A DNA stretch of 64,000 bases, taken from positions 248,001 through 312,000 of the forward strand of contig DAOUJC010000008.1 in the NCBI GenBank assembly GCA_034423135.1, given 5' to 3'. Below, one piece after another: positions 33,309 through 41,445 of the stretch. The notes below the pieces were generated by a model. It made no database searches. It saw nothing but the letters and a program-made list of their open reading frames with translations, and had not been told where the DNA came from. Position 1 is the first letter of the stretch, and each line of letters starts with the position of its first letter. The stretch comes from JAPPHY01 sp034423135 (GTDB lineage: Bacteria > Chloroflexota > Dehalococcoidia > Lucifugimonadales > UBA2985). Made by a program: the position numbers and the translations under genes.

Positions 33309-33725
33309 TTGGACTTTGAAAGACCGGTTCCCGTACCCGACGAGTTGAGCGCCCCCTTCTGGAAAGCCTGCAACGAGGGAAAGCTCATGGTGCAGGACTG
33401 CGCCGACTGCGATAAGCTGCAGTACCCGCCTGCCAAGGACTGCGCCGAGTGCGGCTCCGAGGCCCTGAGCTGGCGGGAGGTCAGCGGGCGCGGCACCATC
33501 AACGGCTACATCGTGATCCACGACTCGCGCCTCCGCGTGTGGGTGCCCTATCAGCCCTACAACGTGGCTGTCGTAGAACTGGAGGAGGATCCCACAGTCA
33601 ACTTCTTCTCCAACCTGCCGGGCACAGCAGCCGATCAGGTGCCAGTTGGCTCGAGTGTTGAGGTGGAGTTCATAAGCGTCAGCGATAGCCAGAAGATCCC
33701 CGAGTGGCGGGTAGTTGACGGCTGA
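33309..33725 (+). CDS. DUF35/ChsH2-like OB-fold protein with zinc ribbon
   Basis: The 138-residue product has a rubredoxin-like zinc ribbon (CADCDKLQYPPAKDCAECG, two CxxC) followed by an OB fold (GRGTINGYIVIHDSRLRVWVPYQPYNVAVVELEEDP). This is the DUF35 arrangement found beside thiolase-like proteins, where it binds acyl-CoA and forms a complex, as in the ChsH2-Ltp2 aldolase and HMG-CoA synthase complexes. The TTG at 33309 is chosen because AGGAGGTG lies 4 nt upstream and the protein then has family length. The thiolase-like gene follows after 45 bp. Confidence 0.9.
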   Translation: MDFERPVPVPDELSAPFWKACNEGKLMVQDCADCDKLQYPPAKDCAECGSEALSWREVSGRGTINGYIVIHDSRLRVWVPYQPYNVAVVELEEDPTVNFFSNLPGTAADQVPVGSSVEVEFISVSDSQKIPEWRVVDG

Positions 33726-33770
33726 GTCGCAGCCCCGGAAGCGGATACGACCACAAAGGAGGATTGAACC

Positions 33771-35099
33771 ATGGTGACAACTCAGACACCACCGGCCTCG
33801 ATGTACCGGTCCAGGGAGGGACTCGGCGTTTGGGAGCACAAGGGCAAGGTGGCCGCCGTTGGCATCGGCCACTCCCCCACCGCTCGGCGATGGGACGGGC
33901 TCGTGGACTCCAGCATTGGCACATGGACTCTGATGGCAGTGCGAAACGCGATGGAGGACGCAGGCGTCTCGCCTGATCAGGTCGACGGTATGGTCGTCGT
34001 GCCAGCAGCCACCACCGGCGATCGCTGGTATCCGACGCATCCCGTGCCGGAAGACTTCGGCAACACTTACGAGCTGACCGACAACCTCAACGACGGCCTC
34101 AGCTCCATGAGCGCGGAGTGGATTCTCAAGAACATGCCGGAGCTGACCAACGTGCAGTTCACCATGCACGCCCCAACCTGCATGTCAGACGCCGTTGTGG
34201 TTGCTGCGCAGGCCGTCGGCGACGGCCTCACCAACACCTGCCTTGTCATCAAGGCGTGGAACAACCTCGCAGGCCGCTACGGCCACGAGGCGGGCAACAA
34301 CGCCCTGGACATCGCGCCGGGGGCCTCGCAGTGGACGAACCCGTGGGGGTTCGGCGCAGCGGCCAGCACGTTCGCATACCTCTTCGACCAGTATTGCCGC
34401 AAGTACGGCAAGAACCACGACATGATGGCGCCCTTTGTGGTCAACGAGAAGCGCAACGGCCTGATGTTCCCTGAGGGTTTCTGGGCGCAGCACCGGCCGG
34501 AGCCGTTGTCGATCGAGGACTACCTGTCGGCTCGCTGGGTCGCCAAGCCCGCCAACCTCTTCGACTGCGACCTGCCGATCCAGGTGGTCTGCGCATACCT
34601 GTTCACCACCGCGGAGCGCGCCAGGGACATGAAGCAGAAGCCGGTCTACATCCTCAACCACGCATCCGACCGGACTCGCGTGAAGAGCAGCATCCAGACG
34701 CTCGATGAGTGCGAGGCTGCCACAGACAGCGTGGGCCGCAAGCTCTACGAAGGCGCGGGCATCGGCCCCAGCGATCTCTCATTCGAGAACATGTACGACG
34801 GCTACACGCTGTTCCACCAGTTCCACATCGAGGGGCTGCGGTTCGCCGGAATCCAGCGCGGCGAGGCACTGGACCTGTACGCCACGGACATCACCATCGA
34901 GGGGCCCAACCCGGTCTCGCCCAGCGGCGGCAACGCCGGCAGCGGTCGCACCCGCACGTGGATGCACACCGACAGCATCCAGCAGCTTCAGGGGCGAGCG
35001 GGCGCGAGGCAGATACGGCGACCGGCTGAGATCGGCGTCTCCGGCGGCCCGACGACCACCGGCGGCAACTTCACCGTGTGGAGCTCCACGCCGGGGTAG
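33771..35099 (+). CDS. Thiolase-like protein (SCP2-thiolase/Ltp2 group)
   Basis: The 442-residue protein has the thiolase fold: VAAVGIGHSPTARRW at the start, MAVRNAMEDAGVSPDQVDGMVV, the nucleophile-region Cys in HAPTCMSDAVVVAAQAV, and a C-terminal SPSGGNAGSGRTR glycine-rich loop. The second catalytic region reads MYDGYTLFHQFHIE, which departs from the usual thiolase His-Cys pair and fits the Ltp2-like aldolases or non-condensing members. With the preceding DUF35 gene it should form a heteromeric complex. Whether it condenses, cleaves or aldolyses acyl-CoA is not settled by sequence. Confidence 0.85.
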   Translation: MVTTQTPPASMYRSREGLGVWEHKGKVAAVGIGHSPTARRWDGLVDSSIGTWTLMAVRNAMEDAGVSPDQVDGMVVVPAATTGDRWYPTHPVPEDFGNTYELTDNLNDGLSSMSAEWILKNMPELTNVQFTMHAPTCMSDAVVVAAQAVGDGLTNTCLVIKAWNNLAGRYGHEAGNNALDIAPGASQWTNPWGFGAAASTFAYLFDQYCRKYGKNHDMMAPFVVNEKRNGLMFPEGFWAQHRPEPLSIEDYLSARWVAKPANLFDCDLPIQVVCAYLFTTAERARDMKQKPVYILNHASDRTRVKSSIQTLDECEAATDSVGRKLYEGAGIGPSDLSFENMYDGYTLFHQFHIEGLRFAGIQRGEALDLYATDITIEGPNPVSPSGGNAGSGRTRTWMHTDSIQQLQGRAGARQIRRPAEIGVSGGPTTTGGNFTVWSSTPG

Positions 35100-35160
35100 G
35101 AGTGCATGTTTGGCATGGAAGCACAAGACTGCTGGAGTCACGTAAAGGTGTGAAGCAACG

Positions 35161-38100
35161 ATGGTCACTGGTGAACAACAAATTGTAGTCGGAGCCCTGG
35201 TTCAATGGACCGGCGCAAGAGCATATGGTGTAATCACTGACCGAGACGCCAGGATGGTCTATGTTCGATGGGACTACTCTGATCTTCCATCTCAGTTCAC
35301 AGTTTCTCACCCGCCATTGCAAAGGGTTGACCTAAATGGGCAACGAGTCCGCTTAGTGTCGACAGGCGAGAATGCGTTTGTAATGGCCCCAGCGGCTTCA
35401 GACCCGCCAGCTTGGCAATGTTACATTGCTACCGGTGGTGGGAGAACCGCGAACGTGCCGGAGGCAGACCTAAGACCCGCCGTCATAGCTGATCCCGTGG
35501 TCCGATTCCGGGAGGGGCTTATAGGTTCCATCAAGAAGTACCGACTTCAAGAGGTGACCAGGTGGTATCACGTGATGAACCTCTACAACGATCTCGTTTC
35601 GTTGGGACAGATTGGCGTGGACATCAAACCTCATCAGGTGTCCGTGGTCCACAAGGTCATTTCCAACTACCCACATCGCTTCCTCCTGTGCGACGAGGTG
35701 GGCTTGGGCAAGACGATTGAGGCGGGGATGGCACTCAAGGAACTACGGGCCCGTGGTGGTGCTCAGCGGGTGCTTGCCATTGTACCGCCCAACTTGGTGC
35801 GCCAGTGGCAATTTGAAATGAAGACCAAGTTCAATGAGGCCTTCTCTGTACTCAACGCTGACACAGTGAGATTCCTGGAGAATCGGGGAGACACAGGCAA
35901 TCCCTTCATTTCCTCAGAGAGCGTTCTATGTTCATCGGGCTGGGTTAGCGGTCCCAGATGGGCAAAGTTGTGCGCTGAGGTGGACTGGGATCTGGTTATT
36001 GTAGATGAGGCTCACCACGCGAGGAGTCACCGCTCTGGAAACACGACCCGCCTCTACCGACTCATACGGGATCTTGCAGATCCAAACCATTCTGCACGGC
36101 GAGCAATGCTCTTCCTCACGGCAACGCCCATGCAACTCGATACTCACGAACTCTACTCACTTGTGGAATTGCTTGACCCCGCGCTCTTTCCTTCGGAACC
36201 GCACTTTGAACGGCACCGTAAAGAAATGCCCGGCATTTCCCGGCTTGTGGAGCGTCTCAGCAGACACGGATTCCCTCTCCCGGATGAAGACCCTAGTGTG
36301 ACTATAGAACAGGTTGCTAGGTGGATGGAACTGGATGAAGACGCAGTGCGCAACCGTCTATCTGCTGGAACAGAAGAACGGGAAAAAATCGTTAGCGAAC
36401 TGGCTGGTCGCCATCTGCTAAGCGAAGTCATGATCCGGAATCGCAAGTCTGTAGTTGGTGGGTTCATGCCCAGAAGAGCCAGCCGTTGGGAGGTTGAGCT
36501 AACTGGAGAGGAACGGACAGCGCTGGAGGCCGTAGAGAGATACGTTCAATACGGCTTTCAACTGGCAGAAGGAGCCAACAACAGCGCTATCGGGTTCGTG
36601 ATGGTGACCTTCCAAAAGTTGATGGCTTCCAGCATAGCCGCTATTAGAGAATCGCTTTCCAGACGAAGAGAAAGAGTCAGGAGTGTAGAACAACGCGCCG
36701 ATGCGGATGCCGATGAGGATGACCTCGAAGAGAGAATTGACGACGACGACGAAGCAAGCGAAGTCGTTGGCTCTGTGGAATTCAACTTTGAGTTTGAGCT
36801 ATTCCTGCTTGACCGGGCCATTGAATCGCTAGAACGGGTAAGCACTGACTCCAAAGCACAGGTGCTCGTCCAGCAATTCTCAAAGTTATTCGATGACGAC
36901 CCAAATGCAAAGGTACTACTGTTCACCCAATTCCGAGAGACACAACGATTTCTACAAGAACGGCTCTCCGACCAGGGTTGGAACGTCAACGTGTTTCATG
37001 GGCAGATGAATCCCGGGGACAAGGACAACGCGGTGGTACGATTCAAGAACAACTCGGGGCCACAGGTTCTCATAAGCACTGAGGCGGGTGGTGAAGGACG
37101 CAACTTCCAGTTCTGCCACATCCTGGTCAATTATGACTTGCCGTGGAATCCGATGCGAGTTGAGCAGCGAATTGGTCGAGTAGATCGCATCGGGCAGGAA
37201 AATGAAGTAAGCATCTTTAATCTCTGGGTCAAGGATACAGTAGAGGAGCGCGTCCTGGACGTCCTAGAAAAGCGCATCAAGGTATTTGAAGAGACCGTAG
37301 GCGGTCTGGACCCAATACTGGGTGACACCGAGGACGGCATAAGGAAGCTCCTACGCAACACCAGCGAGAAGCGGGAAATAGAATTTGAGGAGTTTGGGAA
37401 TCAGTTAGAAACCCAAGTTCGCAATGCTCGGGCAGCGGAAAGCCAACTTGGGGACTTCATAATGGACACAAAGTCCTATCGCAGGGAACTTGCTGAGCGA
37501 ATTGCCGGACAGCCTTCCCCTATTGACAATGATGACCTAGACAGGTTCATCAGAGAACTACTCTCTGATTCACGTACCTATATCAAACCAACTGATGGAA
37601 TTTACGAGTTGACCTTCCACGGCGAGATTCTTGATACACATAGAGACCTCTTCCCCAGCGGGACCAAGCGAAAGGCCGTATTCCGCCCTGACCGGCGTCC
37701 CGACGCTGAAGATGTAGAGTTCATGACCTTTGGGCATCCAATAGTGGATGCAATGGCGGCGCGAGTCCTTGGAGAAGACTACGAAGGCGCGACAGGTACC
37801 CGGCGTATCCCTGCGTACGATGATCTCGCTCCGTGTTCCGGGTGGCTATTCACCTATCAGTTTACCATTCCCGGCGTACGTTCCACCGAGCATCTCGAAC
37901 CGCTCTTTGTCAGTGATGATGGCAACGTAGACCCAGAGATGGGGGGTGCCCTTGTGAAGCGAGCATACCGTCTCTACAAAGATGAAATGGACGCAAGGCA
38001 TTCTGAAATCCCTGACAACCTCGAGAGAATTGCGAAGATAGCGGAGGAGTTCGCCAGCGCTAAGAGGAGTGAGATACAGAAACAGGCTGAAAGCCAAGCC

Positions 38101-38538
38101 GCCGGACGCATAGACAGGGAAGTATCCCGTCTCAATGAGTGGTTCGACTATAGAGAGCGCGTCGCCAGCGATCGCGTAGAAGCTACGCAAAGCACTCTGA
38201 ATCGCATAAGCGAGAGTGGAGATGAATCGCAGCGCCAGATATTGCCCGTCTGGGAAGCCAACCTTAGACGTGATAAAGACGTTCTCCACAACCTAGCCCC
38301 AGAACGCAGTCGGCGGATAGCGGAAGCTGAGAAACATCGTCATCCTCAGGTTGCCTGGGCACTCAAATCACTAGGGCGCATTGAGGTTGTGACCTCAGAG
38401 CTTCCGGAAGACCCGGATGACTTGGAGCTAAGGGAGGAATTCTCCGCCGAATTGCAGGCTTCGCTGGAAGCGGCGGACGGCAATAGCTCCACCCGTTCCG
38501 CCGAGGAGGTGGCTCATAGGCTAGGTTTGTCCTGGTGA
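35161..38538 (+). CDS. SNF2/RapA-type helicase
   Basis: The 1,125-residue protein has an N-terminal beta-rich Tudor-like region (about 5-110), then superfamily 2 motifs: Walker A DEVGLGKTIEAG near residue 178, DEAH in VIVDEAHHAR near 282, LTATPMQ, and the second RecA lobe with STEAGGEGRNFQF and RIGRVDRIGQ near 670. An acidic linker (about 515-535) separates the lobes. A long C-terminal region of unknown fold follows, rich in charged coiled coil at 930-1020. The gene is clearly more AT-rich than its neighbours, with AGA, ATA and A/T-ending codons, suggesting transfer. Its stop overlaps the RelE gene by 4 bp. The last 30 residues (LREEFSAELQASLEAADG, then EEVAHRLGLSW) resemble antitoxin tails. 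A role in phage defence is possible but unproven. Confidence 0.85.
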   Translation: MVTGEQQIVVGALVQWTGARAYGVITDRDARMVYVRWDYSDLPSQFTVSHPPLQRVDLNGQRVRLVSTGENAFVMAPAASDPPAWQCYIATGGGRTANVPEADLRPAVIADPVVRFREGLIGSIKKYRLQEVTRWYHVMNLYNDLVSLGQIGVDIKPHQVSVVHKVISNYPHRFLLCDEVGLGKTIEAGMALKELRARGGAQRVLAIVPPNLVRQWQFEMKTKFNEAFSVLNADTVRFLENRGDTGNPFISSESVLCSSGWVSGPRWAKLCAEVDWDLVIVDEAHHARSHRSGNTTRLYRLIRDLADPNHSARRAMLFLTATPMQLDTHELYSLVELLDPALFPSEPHFERHRKEMPGISRLVERLSRHGFPLPDEDPSVTIEQVARWMELDEDAVRNRLSAGTEEREKIVSELAGRHLLSEVMIRNRKSVVGGFMPRRASRWEVELTGEERTALEAVERYVQYGFQLAEGANNSAIGFVMVTFQKLMASSIAAIRESLSRRRERVRSVEQRADADADEDDLEERIDDDDEASEVVGSVEFNFEFELFLLDRAIESLERVSTDSKAQVLVQQFSKLFDDDPNAKVLLFTQFRETQRFLQERLSDQGWNVNVFHGQMNPGDKDNAVVRFKNNSGPQVLISTEAGGEGRNFQFCHILVNYDLPWNPMRVEQRIGRVDRIGQENEVSIFNLWVKDTVEERVLDVLEKRIKVFEETVGGLDPILGDTEDGIRKLLRNTSEKREIEFEEFGNQLETQVRNARAAESQLGDFIMDTKSYRRELAERIAGQPSPIDNDDLDRFIRELLSDSRTYIKPTDGIYELTFHGEILDTHRDLFPSGTKRKAVFRPDRRPDAEDVEFMTFGHPIVDAMAARVLGEDYEGATGTRRIPAYDDLAPCSGWLFTYQFTIPGVRSTEHLEPLFVSDDGNVDPEMGGALVKRAYRLYKDEMDARHSEIPDNLERIAKIAEEFASAKRSEIQKQAESQAAGRIDREVSRLNEWFDYRERVASDRVEATQSTLNRISESGDESQRQILPVWEANLRRDKDVLHNLAPERSRRIAEAEKHRHPQVAWALKSLGRIEVVTSELPEDPDDLELREEFSAELQASLEAADGNSSTRSAEEVAHRLGLSW

Positions 38539-38795
38539 CTTATCGGCTAGAACTCACCAATGGCGCGGAGGACGACCTCGCCAAAATGGACAGCACTATA
38601 GCAGAGCAGGCTCTGGACAGACTACGCTGGCTGGCCGACAACGCCGAATCAGTACGGCACAGGGCATTGAGTAGGCCTTGGAGCGGTTTATTCAGACTGA
38701 GGATTGGCGACTTCCGGGCGATTTACAGTTATGATCGGACTGAACGCAAGATCGTTGTCCGTTTCGTAAGGCACCGCAGTGAGGTTTACCGCTAA
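38535..38795 (+). CDS. RelE/ParE-family toxin
   Basis: The 86-residue protein has the full toxin layout: LELTNGAEDDLAKMD, a helical hairpin, SGLFRLRIGDFRAIYSY and RFVRHRSEVYR at the end, including the arginines typical of active RelE-type ribosome-dependent nucleases. It starts with GTG overlapping the helicase stop (GTGA), so its translation is coupled to the helicase. No antitoxin gene precedes or follows it, which is unusual, because type II toxins are normally encoded with their inhibitor. GC content is low like the helicase. Confidence 0.85.
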   Translation: MTYRLELTNGAEDDLAKMDSTIAEQALDRLRWLADNAESVRHRALSRPWSGLFRLRIGDFRAIYSYDRTERKIVVRFVRHRSEVYR

Positions 38796-38837
38796 TGGTA
38801 GTACCTGCCTGCCAACGGCCCAGCCCCAGGATCCGCC

Positions 38838-40118
38838 ATGACGCCCAACACCCATAACCCACCCCCACCCTCCAGCCGCCGCACCTCCGATGCGGACTCC
38901 CTCTGGCACTTCGCCGCCGCGCGGGGCATGAGCCGCCGCCGGTTCCTAGCCCTGATGATGGCAGGCGGCTCCGCGGCCGTGCTCGCCGCGTGCGGATTTG
39001 ATGTATCGGTCGAGACGTCCACGTCTACGCCGCCCGCAACAGCTGCCGGCTCGAATCCCTTCGCACCCTACTTCAAGGATCCCGCGCCCTTCATCGAGCG
39101 CGACGGCAAGGGTTTGGAGACCCGTCTGGAGAACCTGCAGGGCCTCATGACGCCCAATCGCCACTTCTTCGTGCGCAACAACTCCGTCAGCATCGAACTG
39201 GACGCTGCGAACTGGAGGCTCTCCGTGGAGGGCGACGCCGTTTCGGAGCCGATGGAGCTGACCTATGAAAACATCCGCAGCCTGCCCAGCCGCACGCTGA
39301 TCTCCTACCTGGAGTGCGCCGGCAACCACCGCGCCATGTTCAACATCCTGAACGGCCAGGAGGCGGCTGGCACCCAGTGGGCGAGGGGTGCCATCTCCAA
39401 CGGCGAATGGCTGGGAGTGACGCTGCGGGACGTGCTGACCCTCGCAGGCATTGATGGCGACGCCAGGAGCGTGCTGCTCGTGGGCCTCGACACCGAGTCG
39501 CCGGAGGAGGGCTTTCGCTACGTCCTGCCGGTCGAAAAGGCGATGCACCCGGACACCTTGCTTGCCTACGCCCTCAACGGCGAGACGCTGCCCAAGGACC
39601 ACGGCTTCCCGCTGAGGGCGGTCGTCCCTGGCTGGATCGGCAGCTCCCACATCAAGTGGCTGGGCCGCATCGAGGTTTCGAGCGAGCAGCTCTGGACGCG
39701 CAACAACACGACGTCCTACACGCTCATCGGCGACGCCTATCCGCCGGAGGGTGAGTCGATGGGCAAGCCGGTCACGGAGCAGGTCATCAAGAGCGCGCTT
39801 GCACTCCCCTGGCCTGCCGAGCTTGAGGCCGGGCAGCACCGCATCCACGGCTACGCGCATTCGCCTGCAGGAGCGATCTCGCGCGTGGAGTGGAGCGCCG
39901 ATGCCGGACTGACTTGGAGCGCCGCGGAGCTATCTGGCGGCCAGCCGGACTACTCGTGGGCGCGCTTCGAGTTCGTGTGGGACGCGGCGCCGGGAGAGCA
40001 AACGATCACTACGCGGGCCACGGATTCGGCGGGCAACACGCAGCCCGATCACGTACCATTCAACGAAAAGGGCTACCTGTTCAACCAACCTATGCCCCAC
40101 CCTGTGCAAGTGGTGTAG
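38838..40118 (+). CDS. Sulfite-oxidase-family molybdoenzyme, Tat lipoprotein
   Basis: The 426-residue protein begins with a Tat signal (SRRRFLALMMAGGSAAVLAAC) that ends in a lipobox-like LAAC, so it is probably exported folded and lipid-anchored. The mature part has the molybdopterin-binding domain with the Mo-ligand Cys in ISYLECAGNHRAMF, then SPEEGFRYVLPVEKAM and HGFPLRAVVPGWIG, and a C-terminal dimerisation domain (WSADAGLTWSAAEL). There is no heme domain. The substrate could be sulfite or an oxidised sulfur or methionine compound. A MoaB/MogA-like gene elsewhere in the window fits cofactor supply. Confidence 0.9.
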   Translation: MTPNTHNPPPPSSRRTSDADSLWHFAAARGMSRRRFLALMMAGGSAAVLAACGFDVSVETSTSTPPATAAGSNPFAPYFKDPAPFIERDGKGLETRLENLQGLMTPNRHFFVRNNSVSIELDAANWRLSVEGDAVSEPMELTYENIRSLPSRTLISYLECAGNHRAMFNILNGQEAAGTQWARGAISNGEWLGVTLRDVLTLAGIDGDARSVLLVGLDTESPEEGFRYVLPVEKAMHPDTLLAYALNGETLPKDHGFPLRAVVPGWIGSSHIKWLGRIEVSSEQLWTRNNTTSYTLIGDAYPPEGESMGKPVTEQVIKSALALPWPAELEAGQHRIHGYAHSPAGAISRVEWSADAGLTWSAAELSGGQPDYSWARFEFVWDAAPGEQTITTRATDSAGNTQPDHVPFNEKGYLFNQPMPHPVQVV

Positions 40119-40179
40119 GCAGGTGCAACGCCGTTGTGGCGACCGTCGTGGTCGCCCTCGGCTTGGCGAAGGGCAAACC

Positions 40180-40608
40180 CTACGCGGCTTCCTTCCACAG
40201 ACTGCGGCCGGTGACCGCAAAGACGATGGGCAGCATCGTGTCCACGAATGCCCAGATGACCCAGGCAGAGGCGTTGTTGTCCAGGCTATCCCACCCCTGG
40301 GCCAGCAGTGAGAACCAGCTGTGCAGGAAAAGGATCGTGACGCCAACCGTGAGGTAGTATGCGGCGTTGACTTCCAGGTATCGTCGGGTGACGCTACCGC
40401 GCGGGTCGGCGTCGCATTCGCTTCGCTTGCGGGCGAAGTTGTACGGCAGCGCAATGACAAGCCCGATGAACATCAGGACATCCAGCACGTACCAAACGTC
40501 CCTCACCTCTATCGAGTCAAGGAGAAACGTGTTGCCGACGAAGAACACCGCGACCGCAATCGCCACGCCTATCAGGTATACCGCTGCCGGTCTCTTCAGT
40601 CCTGCCAT
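40180..40608 (-). CDS. Four-helix membrane protein, unknown function
   Basis: The 142-residue protein has four predicted membrane helices: AAVYLIGVAIAVAVFFVGNTF, WYVLDVLMFIGLVIALPYNF, YYLTVGVTILFLHSWFSLL and AWVIWAFVDTMLPIVFAVTG. A short cytosolic loop (ARKRSECDADPRGSVTRRYLE) separates the second and third. No family was recognised. The first bases overlap the end of hicB by 13 bp, and it converges on the sulfite-oxidase-family gene with a 61-bp gap. Confidence 0.6.
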   Translation of the reverse strand: MAGLKRPAAVYLIGVAIAVAVFFVGNTFLLDSIEVRDVWYVLDVLMFIGLVIALPYNFARKRSECDADPRGSVTRRYLEVNAAYYLTVGVTILFLHSWFSLLAQGWDSLDNNASAWVIWAFVDTMLPIVFAVTGRSLWKEAA

Positions 40609-40994
40609 GGGTCTCTCCTCCTTCGGGCGGCTCTCAGCTCTCCGAGGCCTGCCTCATTCCTAGACTGAGCAGCTTCCCGTTCCAGCGTTTCCTTTATCCA
40701 GCTGTTGATGCTGACGCCGCCATCCGCTGCAAGCGCGGCAACCCGGGAGTGTAGCTCAGGTCCGAGTCGCACGTTCAGCTTGCCGGAGAAGGGTGGCTGA
40801 GGCAGAATTCCTCTCTCCTCGCAAACAGCCAAGTACTCGTCAACAGACCTGTGAAACTCCTTCTTGAGTGTATCCACGTCAGCGGCCTCGCAGTTCGCGA
40901 CAGGAAGACCTCCGCTACTTACCACGCTTCCGTGCAAGAGTCCAACCGAGTCGTCGTACTCGACCTTGGCGATGTATCCCCTGTACTGCATCAT
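40596..40994 (-). CDS. hicB: HicB-family antitoxin
   Basis: The 132-residue protein has the degraded-RNase-H-like domain of HicB (YRGYIAKVEYDDSVGLLHGSVVSS, then LKKEFHRSVDEYLAVCEERG) and a C-terminal ribbon-helix-helix (GKLNVRLGPELHSRVAALAADGGVSINSWIKETLERE) that would bind its own operator. The start at 40994 overlaps the hicA stop (ATGA), the typical coupling. An ATG one codon later is equally possible. Confidence 0.9.
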   Translation of the reverse strand: MMQYRGYIAKVEYDDSVGLLHGSVVSSGGLPVANCEAADVDTLKKEFHRSVDEYLAVCEERGILPQPPFSGKLNVRLGPELHSRVAALAADGGVSINSWIKETLEREAAQSRNEAGLGELRAARRRRDPWQD

Positions 40995-41251
40995 GGCGTA
41001 ACTCCCATTAGCGCAAGAAACCTCATGACATCTCTTGCCGTTGCTCTTGATGTTTCCGGGCGTGGATGGGGCCGATGAACCACGTACACACTGCCTCCGC
41101 ACACCAGGGCCACACGAGAGCCGCCCCTCTCCTCAATCTCTACACCTACCGCCTTCAGCAGAGCCTCAATCTCTGACCACCTGATGTCGGACGGTGTCGG
41201 CCTTGTGAAGATTCGCTCAAGTGTCCGACGATGCCTTGCCCTCAATTCCAT
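40991..41251 (-). CDS. hicA: HicA-family toxin
   Basis: The 86-residue protein has the small dsRBD-like fold of HicA mRNA interferases. It starts RHRRTLERIFTRPTPSDIRWSEIEALLKAVGVEIEERGGSRVAL and ends VVHRPHPRPETSRATARDVMRFLALMG. The GSH(H) catalytic position of classical HicA reads GGSR here, as in a recognised longer HicA subgroup whose HRPHP motif follows; activity is therefore likely but not assured. It precedes hicB with a 4-bp overlap. Confidence 0.85.
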   Translation of the reverse strand: MELRARHRRTLERIFTRPTPSDIRWSEIEALLKAVGVEIEERGGSRVALVCGGSVYVVHRPHPRPETSRATARDVMRFLALMGVTP

Positions 41252-41271
41252 ATAGTACTACTCGGCAGTAC
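41252..41271 (-). promoter_or_regulatory. Possible hicAB promoter/operator
   Basis: On the minus strand TACTAT directly precedes the hicA ATG and TTGATG lies 18 bp before it. The same bases include an interrupted dyad, GTACT and AGTAC, 7 bp apart (41255-41271), suited to the ribbon-helix-helix domain of HicB. If this is the promoter, the transcript would be nearly leaderless. The rest of 41252-41445 shows nothing. Confidence 0.35.
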
Positions 41272-41445
41272 CATTCATCAAGCCTTTGAGCCGCCTGGGA
41301 AGGCGCGGGACTATCACGTGGTCATTCCTGGAAGAGCCTCATGCTCCAACGTACGATACCGTCGATGGGTTGCCCGGCGCTCATAGGTAGCCGCCTGCTC
41401 CCTCGCTTGTAGATTGGGTACGAACGAGCCTCCCTGCCGAGTCCT

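Noticed and set aside
35161..38795. DISARM or BREX system
   Set aside because: The helicase is SNF2-like as in DISARM DrmD, but no methyltransferase, DrmABC, PglZ or BrxL-type gene is nearby.
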